A stretch of DNA of 64,000 nt. Origin: Bremia lactucae. Its lineage: Eukaryota; Oomycota; Peronosporomycetes; Peronosporales; Peronosporaceae. Of this stretch, positions 10,580 to 21,452 are shown piece after piece. The stretch's first letter is position 1. Every line of letters begins with the position of its first letter. The position numbers were made by a program, and so were the translations under genes. The notes under the pieces were generated by a model. It saw only the letters and a list, made by a program, of their open reading frames with translations. It was not told the DNA's origin and ran no database searches. The stretch lies in NCBI RefSeq assembly GCF_004359215.1, contig NC_090627.1, forward strand, positions 1,827,514 through 1,891,513, in the 5' to 3' direction.

Positions 10580-11179
10580 GCGCAGTAAAATGAGCCCGGT
10601 TTGAGCTCGATATCATGTCGAGTGCCTTAATACTAAGGCAACTCGCATGGAATTGTTTCAGGGAATACATCCTTGAATTCAATTGAATCCTTGTATAAAA
10701 GATTTTTCATAAGTACCTCCCAGGATTAAGTAGTATATCTCCCAATCCGAGTCTTCACATCGAGGACACTTCGTCCATCAATAAGCTGCTGAGAACCCAT
10801 TCGTTCTCTGCAAAATTACCGCTGACCGAATATCGGTTATGTATCCGTCCTCTGTGACGAGTACGTAGATCTGCCTGATTCTACCACTATGCAGATCTAT
10901 CAAGAACCGCTTGAGTTCTAGGATTGGTAATTGAGTTATCATCGAAATTAACTTCGGAGGCGCGTACAGATCAAGAGTATAAGCGCCTACTCATGATCCG
11001 TCTTCAAACAAGACATTCGATGTCTCGGTTTCTTCCTGGGATTTAACAAAAGGCTGCCGAGGATTTGATATCTCGGGATGCTGAAGTCTAGTCACTTCTG
11101 CGTTAACTATTTGAGAATATTTTCCTTAAGTACGTAGGGACTTATTCCCTCAAAATTTTCCGACTGTGATCGCTCTATT

Positions 11180-12065
11180 GCAGTCGGGTCCTCTACGTCG
11201 ACTCTCTACTCGACCTAGGATCATCGTGTTGCCCCTTTCCTACAGACGGTATATTCCTTGAATGTCGGCCGCTGGGAGTACATTCATGTCTTAATCCACT
11301 CGATGTATTCGAGTAGTGGACCTTCGGCGCTGCTTGTGCATCCGCACAGCCGCCGGCAGCTGACTCCACAGTGTGATTAGCAGTCACACTATGATCTTGT
11401 GCAGTCGTACTAACGACTGTACCACAAGTGAGGCCACCGCACTCCCTCGTTGTACATCCATACGCTTGTGGACGCTCCAAGATTTTCATCAGATGGCCAT
11501 CTGATGAACAAGTGGCAGGCATCTTCACGGATCGATGCTGCCAGCTGATTCTTGGCTCATATTTCTGAGTCAAGGTAAACCAAGGATGACATCAATTTTG
11601 TCATCCAAATCCAGTACGATAAAATCATCATCGTACTGTAATTTCTTTAACGTGTAGTGAAATTTCACTACGCGTTTCATTACTGTTATCGATGCGCCTG
11701 TCGCTAGACGCACCGTCATACTCGTTGGAGGGATGTCACGCTCAACATATTTGAAAAAACTACGACCCTCTAGCGACTGGCGACGAATAAACTTTATTCA
11801 ACGCCCACAGTCCACGAGGGCTGTAAGTAACAATTCAAGTGTCACGTTTAATTCTAAGGTGATGAGACCTATTTCATAGCCAGGTGCGGAGACACATAAT
11901 GTTGTTTGTCTGGAGAAACTTTTGTCAAGAGATTTGCAAATTTTCTTGAGGTTGCTGGATCAGTAGGGCGTTGCGCCTCTACTGACCCCGACCGTTTTTT
12001 GGCGGTCCGCCGCGTTGTTGCGATTTCGCAACAACATCGGACCCGCGACCGTTGCCTTTATGGCA
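11180..12065 (-). pseudogene. G2 aspartic protease region
   Basis: In - frames: LLTALVDCG at about 11830 is the place of the family active site LVDSGA, so Ser is replaced and the motif is broken by a stop just after. Then LDLDDKIDVILGLP and, after a frame change, YEPRISWQHRSVKMPAT follow. LDxDDKIDVILGMPWL is the usual end of the protease in these elements. The region upstream (GGPPKNGRG) continues from the gag zinc knuckle in the normal element. Confidence 0.65.
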
Positions 12066-12075
12066 TTCAGTCCTA

Positions 12076-12297
12076 GTAATGTATAGATAAAACAGAAGAA
12101 CTTAATTATATGAAATACAGTTTACTTTATATTCTCCTTAAAGCAAGTGATTTAAGAGAGTCTTCCTCTTCACGTACACTAGTACGTTCCTCTGCACGTA
12201 CTAGTGTACGTGAAATAACTTAAGGCACCACTCGCAACTGAAGCAGTGCGAAGTGGACTTGTACTGAAGCAGTACAAGTCGTAGTGCCCCGTTACAC
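12076..12297 (+). repeat. G2 5' LTR, 3' half, in inverted orientation
   Basis: The sequence from ACAGAAGAACTTAATTATAT to GTGCCCCGTTACA matches the 3' half of the LTRs at 5052-5489 and 63205-63659, including the GTACTGAAGCAGTAC hairpin. Its orientation is +, opposite to G2 pol and to the 5' LTR half at 13381-13611. Confidence 0.75.
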
Positions 12298-12320
12298 CTG
12301 GTAGCACTTTGTAGTCCGTC
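12298..12320 (+). promoter_or_regulatory. Primer-binding site candidate
   Basis: Directly after the LTR end CCGTTACA lies CCTGGTAGCACTTTGTAGTCC. The same string follows the LTR at 63660, and TTGGTAGCACTTGAAATCC follows the G3 LTR at 14302. The shared TGGTAGCAC fits pairing with the 3' end of a host tRNA. Which tRNA was not determined. Confidence 0.55.
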
Positions 12321-12346
12321 CAAGGATCACATTTTTCTCATCTAGC

Positions 12347-13378
12347 ATGGACATGTTAGATGATGGTAGGAATACGCATCACGTTTCCCGTGAAAGCTAC
12401 TCCTTTCTAAGTGACATAGAAAGGAGTGCGGTCGAACGAATGAGTCCGACCGTAGGAAACGATGCAATCTTGGCAACGCTGTCCAATTTGGACAGAGATG
12501 CCCTCCATTCAGCCATTGCCAAGTTCATACAACATGAACTTAACGAGGCGAAGGGGAAGGTAGCCTTGCTAAATCAGCAAGGCTCTCAACATGCAGAATT
12601 GTTGATGTTACAACAGGTACAGACCCCTGTAGCTGGGATGATGCACAGGAGTCGTCCCGAAACCTTTAATATAGACATCTAAGTATACAGGAGTGGAAGA
12701 AGTTTCCTTCTTAAGATTGTTTGTTGAGTTGGACGATGCCATAAGGGCTCGTACATCGTCGACGAGTAAATGCAAGTCGCATTTTGCTCAGTCAAATTTT
12801 GAAGGTTGTGTCAAAACTTGGGCACTACGCTTTAAGTCGCGCGACCCATATGTCTTTGAATCGCTTGAGGCTTGTAAATCCCGGCTCAAACAGACGTTTG
12901 AACCGCCTAGGGCTGAGTTCAGAGCTTGATCAGAGCTTCTAAAATTAAGCAAGGCAAGCGTGATCTTCACGCTTATGCCCAGCACATAAGACTCTTAGCG
13001 AGTTGTATCACGAACAACCCAGTTCATGAGCCCACGTTGATTACGGTGTTCATGCAAGGTCTTGCGGAAGGTCCCGTAAAGACCCATCTATTCCGCTTGG
13101 AAGTGGATACGCTTAAGGAAGCAATATCCGTTGCGGAACAGGAGAAATTTAGCTTGAGACAGGCTCAAGCTAGTTCGTCATCGTATCGACCTCCAAGACG
13201 ACACGATTTTGAAAGTCCAGATCCTATGGATCTCTCTTATGTCAATAGTGAGAAACCTCGCTTTTCGAACAATAAGCGATTGCAGAAATGCAATCGCTGT
13301 CAAAAATTAGGACACTTCGCTCATGAGTGCAGTGCCCCACGCCCAGTACCGAAAGGTACTGAACGTAATTATACTTAA
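12347..13378 (+). pseudogene. G2 gag (inverted relative to pol)
   Basis: Three + frames join into a gag. They are MDMLDDGRNTHHV (12347-12682), a capsid part with FVELDDAIRA and FESLEACKSRLKQTF (12693-12928), and IKQGKRDLHAYAQHIRLLAS (12926-13378). The last frame ends in the CCHC zinc knuckle CNRCQKLGHFAHEC, which packages RNA in retroelements. Frameshifts near 12682 and 12926 inactivate it. Protease should follow the knuckle on the same strand, but the G2 protease lies to the left on the - strand. This is evidence for inversion of the segment. Confidence 0.8.
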
Positions 13379-13380
13379 TG

Positions 13381-13611
13381 ATGTACTAATAAAAGACATG
13401 TAATAAAGTTTTATCTGTCTCTCTCTTTGCGCGCGTTCAGCGCTGATAGGACCGCGAGCAAGTAGATATAATGGCCTATATCTACCAATGGATAAGCTTT
13501 ACCTTATTACTACCTAAAGTAATATTCCCCAAATATTATCTACCTTTTCGATAATATATTAATTAAAAAACCTTTAAGTATTAATTTCATGTAATGATAC
13601 ACCCCGTTACA
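13381..13611 (-). repeat. G2 5' LTR, 5' half
   Basis: On the - strand it starts TGTAACGGGGTGTATCATTA at 13611 and matches the 5' half of the LTRs at 5489 and 63205 as far as TTACATGTCTTTTATTAG. The other half continues in the opposite orientation at 12076-12297. Confidence 0.75.
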
Positions 13612-13768
13612 TTTTAACTAAAGACAATTAGCTACACAGAAACCTTCCTCTGTACCCTTGTGTACGTGAAGTTTCGAGGCGCTAAAAAAATTCTACACTG
13701 TAATCGGTGTTAAGTTAACTAGTACTGTTATCAGTACTAGTAAAACGGTGCCCCGTTACAGTAAATCT
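13612..13768 (+). repeat. LTR end fragment
   Basis: Ends in CTAGTACTGTTATCAGTACTA, then GTGCCCCGTTACA, like the ends of the other LTRs but with a different hairpin. A similar hairpin lies at 34410-34445 and, inverted, at 63136-63200. It is a remnant of an earlier insertion. Confidence 0.5.
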
Positions 13769-13772
13769 AAGA

Positions 13773-14301
13773 TGTAACGGGCTAAAATTGACCTAATGTT
13801 ACACAGTCTCCGTTAAGTACACTTGGTGTGCTTAAGGGGAAGGTCAATTACTTAAATTAATTAATTAGACTCACCACTCGGGTGTGGCTCACATTTGTGA
13901 ACAACCCATGTGTATGTGATGCACATAGGAGCATTCACATTAGGTTGGATGACGCCTAGCGTCATCCGTCATGACGGCTTGCTACATCAGTTACGCGAGT
14001 TATCTAAAAAAAACGCTCGCCAAACATAATAGTGTTATCTACAGAGATGACTTTTTGATTAGGTATTTATATTTAATACGACTAAAAGTAAATCAGTCTG
14101 AAAAATGCTTGCTACTTAGAAAGTGCGCACGAAGAGCCGAATTACACTCCCGTGGAGTATGTAGTACGTTGGGTGAGGTAGCTAAGGCGCCCACCACAAC
14201 TACCTCACTGCACGCAAGAGAAGACGGTCTAGCCGCTTCCTCGCTGTGATAGGGTGTGTGTCTAAGTAGAGCGTGGCCGCATTAAGACGTGCCCGCCTAC
14301 A
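13773..14301 (+). repeat. 5' LTR of gypsy element G3
   Basis: The 529-bp LTR starts TGTAACGGGC and ends GCCCGCCTACA, a short inverted terminal match. Its first part is homologous to 21469-21800 (3' LTR). Its last part reappears inverted at 22200-22330 and 22540-22740. A primer-site candidate (TTGGTAGCACTTGAAATCC, 14303-14321) follows at once. Confidence 0.8.
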
Positions 14302-14507
14302 CTTGGTAGCACTTGAAATCCTTCCCACGACCCGCATCTCTGCGTGTGTACATGAGGATGAGCCTCAACATCAATTGGGCTCAATTCTCCCGCCTCTCCG
14401 AACATCATTGGGGGCTGGCAGGGCACTTGGCGCAGGGATTAATGAACAAGCCCTGGCCAGGCTCCTGTGCAGTCCTGAGCAACAAGTTGCTCAGTTAGAA
14501 CAGTTTA

Positions 14508-15443
14508 ATGCATTTATTCGGACAGCGGAGAGCCGCGTCCGAGGAACAGAGCCGTGCTGCGGCGGAGTCCGTCACTCAGACTCAGGATGAGCAGAGGCAT
14601 GAGCAGGCTCGGAGCAAGGCTCTCAACAAGACTGTTGAGGTGCTCTCTGCCCGGCCGCATCAGCCGAGGCCCATTCAGATGGACCCGCCCAAGTTCGATG
14701 GAGCTGCAGCGCATGCGATTGTCCACTGGCTGTTAGTCGTGGAGCAATGCGGTGTGACGCAGCTCATCGAGGATGACAGCCGTATGCTGTTGCACGCTAC
14801 GTCGCACCTGCGCGGTAAGGTTTCAGAGTTGGCTTACTAGTCGCTTATAGCAGACGGAAATGCTTTCCCTACATGGGCAATCTTTAAGGAAAAGATTCGC
14901 ACCATGTACCCGCCACCGAGAAACGAAGCGTTGCTTCAGGCGCGCTTCTTTGGAGCGCGACAGGCGAAGCGATCTCTGCAAGAGTACGTGCAAGAGATGC
15001 GCTCGCTGTCAGCATCCATAACCGTAGGTCCGATTCCGGAGCACATTAAGGTGCCCACGTTTATGAACGGACTACGGCATAGCCCATCGCGACAGGCCCT
15101 TTTCAGAAAGGTGCCGTCGACGATGAAAGAGGCAATCCAAATTGCCTTAGTTGAGGAGCAATCCTACATCAGTGCCTCGGCGACAGCTTGGTATAAGCCG
15201 TCAACCGAGAGCTCAGATGCCACTTCCATGGTGTTGGGCAATGCAGCTATAAATGCGACAAGCGCGGCCATAGGATGGCTCGCTGCTATGCCAGGGTCCC
15301 TGCTGAGTCAAAGATGCCCAGGAAGAGGACTCCCTTCCCAAATGGCGATGGCAAGAACTAGCGTGCGAGACGCATTAGTTCTGCATCGACCACTGAGGGG
15401 TCGGAAAATGCAGGAGCGCAGTAGGGGCGGGATGCCCTACTGA
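14508..15443 (+). pseudogene. G3 gag
   Basis: The frame from 14508 reads a Gln/Arg-rich coiled region, then PRPIQMDPPKFDGAAAHAI and the capsid-like HWLLVVEQCGVTQLIEDD. One TAG at 14838 stops it. The same frame resumes from 14904 (MYPPPRNEALLQARFFGARQ, then SLQEYVQEMRSL and IKVPTFMNGLRHSPSRQALF), giving the retrotransposon gag fold up to about residue 150 of the second part. A zinc knuckle CDKRGHRMARC is visible around 15258-15290 in a shifted frame. Gag forms the particle that packages element RNA. The single stop and late frameshift are the only clear lesions. Confidence 0.8.
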
Positions 15444-15469
15444 CGCGGACTCTGAAGCTACCCCTAAGT

Positions 15470-16203
15470 TCAGAGTTGTGGAACAAATGGGTAACATAGT
15501 CCCTGAGGTCTCGAAATTTTGGACCTCAACCCTGCTGGTCTACAGCGCTCAAGTACGAGGCTATGACCAGGTGATGGCCCTCCTAGTGGATTCGGGTGCA
15601 TCACAAAATTTTGTGAAACTCGCTGCTTTAAGAAAGAGACCGGCGATGTTTGAGTAGCTTTGCCAGGATGGCGAGCGGGAAAACGCGACCGTTTGTTTAG
15701 CAAACGCCGCGATCATTAAGTCCGATGGAGTTTAGGTAGAACTCGCCTTCAGCTTTAGTGACTTCTCTTGCAAAGAAAAATTCACCGTGCTAGGTATGGA
15801 GAGTCCGTATGACCTCATCCTAGGCATGCCATGGTTGGCTAAACAACAACCATGGATAGACTGGCGTACACGCACAGTTGCGAACTCCAAGCAGGACACC
15901 GGAAAGAATGTGCTCCTGCGAAAGGCGTATGCAACTGATGTCGTGTCGAACACAGTTGAGGGTGCGTTGATGGGATGTCAAACGTCACAAATTCCTACCC
16001 AGCTCATTGAGACTGGGGTAGTGAAAAGGACGGTGACAAGTAGTCATGAGTCCGAATGTCCTGCACAGAGCCAAAAGCCTGTGGCAGTAGACGGCGAGGT
16101 GACAGGACGTCAAGCGCCGCATGACCCGGCACAGTACCTAGAGCCTGGTGCGGTTGGAAGGGGTGCGTTAGCCAGGAGAGCAACGGCACCCGCTTCCCAT
16201 TAG
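15470..16203 (+). pseudogene. G3 aspartic protease
   Basis: The + frame reads VMALLVDSGASQNFVKLAAL (catalytic DSGA, about 15572-15631). After a stop near 15657 it resumes with FTVLGMESPYDLILGMPWLA and PWIDWRTRTV, the flap and C-terminal landmarks. The active-site triad is intact. Stops at about 15657 and 15735 split the domain. A long, low-complexity linker follows to 16203. Confidence 0.8.
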
Positions 16204-16429
16204 AAGGTCGTGGTAATTTGAAGAACGAGCACCTGATAGATTAGGACGATCAAAGGCACGTCTAAACGAGTGAGCTTTAGATTACATTCTATTAAAGAGT
16301 TTGGGCTTCGAACAAGGTGTTCGAGGCCGTCAAAGACGAAATTGCGGAGGTATCCTTAGTAAAGCTGCATCGGCAAGTCTTAAAATCTGCCAAGGAGATA
16401 GTAAATCTGCCGAGGAGATAGTAAATCTC

Positions 16430-18337
16430 CCGGAGATGTTGTGGGATCTACTCCTAGCCGAATTAAGGAAAGGAAAGATCCAAGAAATAGTCACACCAGT
16501 TCCAGAATAGAACTTGGTGGACTATTGCTCGTCGTCCACAATGGACGAGAGCGTCCTAGAAACGAACAAAAGAAAGGTTTCGTTCAAGGCTGGGATGCCT
16601 TTAGAGACAGTCCGTTAGTTATGGTTCTGTGGAAACATCGCGATGTGATCCCGGAAGAAGTGCCGAGCCGCCTACCAACAGATAGGGGCATCGGGCACGA
16701 AATAGACCTCGAACCTGGCACCAAGTATTGTGTGACCAGGGAATGGCCGATGCCGAAAGAACAAGTCGATTATATCGATGAGTTCTTCGACAAGCGAGCC
16801 AAGGCGGGACATGAACGTGAGAGCAAGTCTCCTCACTGAAGCCCGACCTTTTGTTTGCGCAAAGCCACAGATGGATGGCGCGTGGTTCATGCTTACATAA
16901 TATGAACACGGCGACCATTCCGGCGCAAACGCCATCCCGCGGAAAGATGTCTTGTTGACCTCCATGGGAAAGCCATNNNNNNNNNNNNNNNNNNNNNNNN
17001 NNNNNNNNNNNNNNNNNNNNNNNNNNNNNNNNNNNNNNNNNNNNNNNNNNNNNNNNNNNNNNNNNNNNNNNNNNNNNNNNNNNNNNNNNNNNNNNNNNNN
17101 NNNNNNNNNNNNNNNNNNNNNNNNNNNNNNNNNNNNNNNNNNNNNNNNNNNNNNNNNNNNNNNNNNNNNNNNNNNNNNNNNNNNNNNNNNNNNNNNNNNN
17201 NNNNNNNNNNNNNNNNNNNNNNNNNNNNNNNNNNNNNNNNNNNNNNNNNNNNNNNNNNNNNNNNNNNNNNNNNNNNNNNNNNNNNNNNNNNNNNNNNNNN
17301 NNNNNNNNNNNNNNNNNNNNNNNNNNNNNNNNNNNNNNNNNNNNNNNNNNNNNNNNNNNNNNNNNNNNNNNNNNNNNNNNNNNNNNNNNNNNNNNNNNNN
17401 NNNNNNNNNNNNNNNNNNNNNNNNNNNNNNNNNNNNNNNNNNNNNNNNNNNNNNNNNNNNNNNNNNNNNNNNNNNNNNNNNNNNNNNNNNNNNNNNNNNN
17501 NNNNNNNNNNNNNNNNNNNNNNNNNNNNNNNNNNNNNNNNNNNNNNNNNNNNNNNNNNNNNNNNNNNNNNNNNNNNNNNNNNNNNNNNNNNNNNNNNNNN
17601 NNNNNNNNNNNNNNNNNNNNNNNNNNNNNNNNNNNNNNNNNNNNNNNNNNNNNNNNNNNNNNNNNNNNNNNNNNNNNNNNNNNNNNNNNNNNNNNNNNNN
17701 NNNNNNNNNNNNNNNNNNNNNNNNNNNNNNNNNNNNNNNNNNNNNNNNNNNNNNNNNNNNNNNNNNNTTGTTGAACTCCATGGGAAAGTCAACTATCTTT
17801 TCCGCGTTGGATTTGAAGGATGGCTACTATCAGGTACTCATGAGAGAGTCCGATGTAGCCAAAACGGCAGTAAGCACCCCAAGCGGTATGCTTTGGGAGT
17901 GGCTTGTGATGCCCCAAGGTTTGAAAAACGCACCAGCGACATTCAACCGAGTGGTGGCTCCCGTGATGCGTCAGCACCGTGCCTACGCGCCTCATTACTT
18001 TGACGATGTATTCGTGCATAGTAGGGCCGAGGACGGGCTGAGCGCAATAGAGTCGCACAAGCGTCATTTAGACGCTGTGTTGCAGACTTTAAAGGACGCC
18101 CAATTGTACGTCAACTTGCAAAAGTGCGTCATAGGGGTCCCTGAGATACCTGTACTGGGCTGCATCGTTGGTACACATGGTGTACGAGCAGACCCAGACA
18201 AGGTAAAATCAGTAAAGGAATGGCCAATCCCACGGCATGTGAAGGATTTGCGCCAATTCCTAGGGCTCGCTAATTACTTGCATAAACATAGCAAGAATTA
18301 TGCTGAGCAAACTAAACCATTACCTGACCTCCTTTAA
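16430..18337 (+). pseudogene. G3 reverse transcriptase, interrupted by a sequence gap
   Basis: Left part: LPTDRGIGHEIDLEPGTKYC, REWPMPKEQVDYIDEFFDKR and, in shifted frames, DGWRVVHAY. Right part from 17768: MGKSTIFSALDLKDGYYQVL (first Asp), STPSGMLWEWLVMPQGLKNA and the catalytic HYFDDVFVHSRAEDG. Then come PEIPVLGCIVGTHGVRADPD and the connection PIPRHVKDLRQFLGLANYLH. Together these cover a complete RT. The 791 Ns between the parts are flanked on both sides by nearly the same sequence, so little or no RT may really be missing. Confidence 0.85.
16977..17767. other. Assembly gap (791 Ns)
   Basis: A run of N. The 24 bases before it (from about 16951) and the 24 bases after it (from 17768) are near-identical (TTGTTGAmCTCCATGGGAAA), which suggests overlapping contig ends. 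Confidence 0.95.
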
Positions 18338-18339
18338 AA

Positions 18340-18830
18340 GGACGCAGTATGAGTTTGGTTAAAAGAACAAGATGATGCGTTCACATTAGTGAAGCAATCT
18401 CTTGTAGAGGAACTGGTCTTGGCATTTTCAGACGCGGATACGCCCTTAAGCGTCGTCTGCGATGCAAGAAATTTTGCAATCGGCAGCGCGCTCATGCAGA
18501 AGGATGACGACGGCGTTGACCGCGTCATCTCTTATCAGTCCCGCCTTGTAAAAGCTGCGGAACTGAATTACCCCGTACAGAAAGCTACTTTCAATAAAGT
18601 ATGTTCTTGTCAAGTTTCGTGTGCACCTGTTGGGCATCAAATCATTTGTGGTTTATACGGATCACGCATCACTGTGGACCGCAATAAAATCACCTCACCT
18701 CTCGCCTACAATGGCAAGATGGCTTGGATTCTTCTCTGAATTTAATTTCAAAGTTGAATACAAGCCGGGTTAGTCCAATGTATTGGCTGACGCTTTATCG
18801 CACAGACCAGACTTCGAGGTAAGACACCAG
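18340..18830 (+). pseudogene. G3 RNase H
   Basis: Frames across this stretch give EQDDAFTLVKQSLVEE, then LSVVCDARNFAIGSALMQ (catalytic Asp present) and VISYQSRLVKAAELNYPVQ. After a frame change, FVVYTDHASLW and FKVEYKPG, then SNVLADALSHRPDFE (last catalytic region ADALSR-like). The frame breaks near 18600 and a TAG at about 18772 interrupts the end. RNase H degrades the RNA template strand during reverse transcription. Confidence 0.8.
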
Positions 18831-19614
18831 GAACGTCTTTGTAGACAGCCTGAGCAAAATGGTGCATTTAGCACCATGTAAAACATTGATCACAGGCAAG
18901 AAGGCAGCTCTCTTGTTCCTGGATCATGTTTCCCGACTACACGGGATGCCCGAGTCCATAGTATCGGACCGGGTTCCACGTTTTACGTCTATTTTTTGGC
19001 GACATGTGTTCGAGCTGCTAGGTAGCAAGCTCCACATGTCAACCACAGATCATCTCCAGACCGATGACCAAACAAAACGTGCCAATCGGGTCGCGGCGGA
19101 CATCTTACGCACTATAGCAAATCCCAAAGAATGGAGCAAGCACTTACCCTTTGTAGAGTTTGCCGGTACGGGTGAAACACCGTTATATATTAACGGACGG
19201 CGCCATCCTCGGACGCCAGTCTCGTTTGTGTGCAGCCCGAGTTTTACTGGGAGAGCTACCTGGAGGTACTACGAAGTTGTTGCCGCGTTTCATTGGGCCC
19301 TTTATGGTGGTAGAAGAGGTAAGAGACCTAAATTATGGCTTATCCTTTCCCCGTATATGAAGACGCACCCCGTATTTTACGTGGGTCGTCTGAAACGGTA
19401 TGTAGACCGAAATGGGGCCACAACCCCTATCTGTCTAAAGAGACCGATGGTGACGCCGACTGTGAGTCGAACGTCGTTGGGAGAAGGACGGAGAAGGACT
19501 AAATATATCAGCCGACCAACTCCTTCCCCACAAAAAACAGGACTCGGAGAGCGAGGGACATCATGCAATAAACGCGGATCCCTCAGCAGTATCTTCTCCA
19601 TAAGGTTCAAGTGA
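18830..19614 (+). pseudogene. G3 integrase core and tail
   Basis: The frame from 18859 reads MVHLAPCKTLITGKKAALLF, IVSDRVPRFTSIFWRHVFEL (SDR with Val where the catalytic Asp-Pro normally follows) and STTDHLQTDDQTKRANRV. Then KEWSKHLPFVEFA and, after a frameshift near 19180, MKTHPVFYVGRLKRYVDRNG follow. The N-terminal zinc-binding part is missing: RNase H runs almost directly into the core. This frame ends at 19612-19614, four bases before the stop of the convergent antisense ORF. Confidence 0.8.
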
Positions 19615-19618
19615 GTCT

Positions 19619-21342
19619 TCAGGCGTTCATAATCCTGACGAGCCTTCGCTCGGACATATAAAGATCTGAGGTCAGTCGCAAGACTTTAACCTCGAGATCC
19701 ACAATACGTGGTTCAGCAGCCCTTAACGCCTACGACTGAACAGAGGAAGGTTAGGCAGCGCGAGTAGGTGGGCGAGATCGCCACTCCTATTGGGCGCTGC
19801 CTGCACTAATGGATGCGGGTGGGAATCAACGCTTCCTTGTTGGAAGGCTGCTTGCCCACCGCTCCGTGAGGCAAAGGTAACAGATCCTCGTCCAATGGAG
19901 AGGTTACCCAAAGAGTTTTGTTACCCGAAGAGTTTTGATTCTTGGGAACGGATCGATACCGTACGTATTGATGTGCCCGGCTTGGTGGCTGCCTATGAAA
20001 AGGAGCACCAAGCGGAGGCCTCTTCGCTATGAGGATTGCCCGCTCTTGTACTCCATCGAGCGAATTCGTAATGATGTTGGACTCAGAGTCCTGATACTTG
20101 CTCAATGCATTTAAGATATCAGTGGCACAACGTTCTGAGAAGGAATTCTGAGCCCGCCGACGTTCATCCGGAGGAGAAAGCGTATAAGAGCGACGCTCTT
20201 GTTCCTCATCCTCTGATGGAGTTTGACTTTCAAAGTCCACCATTTTTCATCGTCGAGGAAGGTGCTCAGCATCTGCGACTCACGCTTAATTGTCATGGGA
20301 CAAAGGAAAGAGAAACACAACCAAACGGTCAGCTGTTTAGGTTCCAACCTCAAGAGAAAATGAAGCGAATGTTGTCACTCAGTGTCAACAGTCTGATTGG
20401 GGGAGGGTGTAATAGGGCAGACATCGGTTGGTGAATCGTTGTTGTGGTACTCTCAAATGGTCTAGCTGAAGCAGCGCTGTGAGAAGAATCAGGGGTACAG
20501 TACCGCCCATGATTTCTTTCACACGCTAGGGCGAAATTAATTTGCTGCGGCCGCTGTTTCATCGCATCGGAATGCGGAGGAATGTGACGCGTAAAGACCG
20601 CCTCGTATTGGTCGGGCGTTTAATTTGAACGCAACACGACCGGGATTGGGAAAATACGCCCAAGCAATTTCCTCTGAGCCTTCCATGATTTAAAAGCGCC
20701 ATATTATTTATGAGCGTCTAGAAGTGGGCGCTTTAGGAGCGACGCTCTTGGACCGTTTAAACGAGGCCATTTAGATGGAGGGAGCATCGGTGATATGCCA
20801 CCCGTCATATAACCACGTTCAAAACGACTAGCACGTTCACGTGTCGTCGGCGGAGCTTTAGGCTCGGAATTCTCCATATCAGATTTATTATGGATAACGG
20901 TCTGAGCTTAAAGCATTGTGGCTGTACCCAACGGAGAAGCAGCTGCGCCGTTATGGGCAGCGCTCTCATTAATGGTCGCTGCGCTAGCCAGCGCAGACGA
21001 CGAGACAGCATTCGTAAATGTTGCTGTCCCCACCTTGTGAGCAATGAAAGAAGTTTGGATGGGCAATAATGCGTTATCATCCTTCCTCATGAGCTCGTTA
21101 TCCATGAGGTGACGGCAAGGGTGTCGACTCACTGTAGTCGACAATGAGCGACGGATCAACATCCTCACTGTTAACGTGGGAAAATCCATAAGCCCCGATA
21201 ACGCGACAGCAGCAGTAGCTGTCGGCGTTTCGACTAAGGCATTGGACACTGCCGACGTGTTATTGCGGCGCGTGCGCTTAGCGCGAGGTTTAGTAGCTGT
21301 CTTTGTAGACGACCCACCAACGTGGCTACTTTCAGGTGGCAT
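19619..21342 (-). pseudogene. Antisense accessory ORF of gypsy element G3
   Basis: On the - strand, starting at the Met at 21342, a basic N-terminus (PRAKRTRRNNTSAVSNALV) is followed by an Ala/Ser/Thr-rich region. A middle part has FKSWKAQRKLLG and DQYEAVFTRHIP (around 20600-20690). Then come MVDFESQTPSEDEEQERRS and FSERCATDILNALSKYQ (20243-20100), and a C-terminal heptad-like stretch EPRIVDLEVKVLRLTSDLYM ending at a TGA at 19619-19621. Several stops and frame changes break it. Position and architecture (low-complexity N-terminus, C-terminal coiled coil, antisense to pol, before the 3' LTR) match the accessory ORF of G1 and G2. No sequence similarity to them was obvious by eye. Function unknown. 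Confidence 0.5.
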
Positions 21343-21452
21343 CTTTGATGTATGAAAACACAGGTCGCTAAATTGACTGAGACAACTAGCGGCGCGTTAA
21401 TAGCTCGCAGTTTCTCCTTCCCCTTTGACAAATTTTAAAATGTAAATTCGCT

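Larger units (their letters stand above)
5052..13611 (-). mobile_element. Ty3/gypsy LTR retrotransposon G2, pol on the - strand, gag region inverted
   Basis: Seen from 13611 downward: 5' LTR half (13611-13381), then a segment in the wrong orientation carrying the other LTR half, primer site and gag (12076-13380). Protease, reverse transcriptase, RNase H, integrase and tail follow (12060-7171), then an accessory ORF on the opposite strand (5606-7262) and the 3' LTR (5489-5052). Reverting the 1.3-kb segment gives LTR-PBS-gag-PR-RT-RH-IN-antisense ORF-PPT-LTR. All coding parts carry stops or frameshifts, so the element is inactive. Confidence 0.75.

Noticed and set aside
16672..18337. Long ORFs with hundreds of X residues
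   Set aside because: They are open only because the N gap cannot contain a stop.
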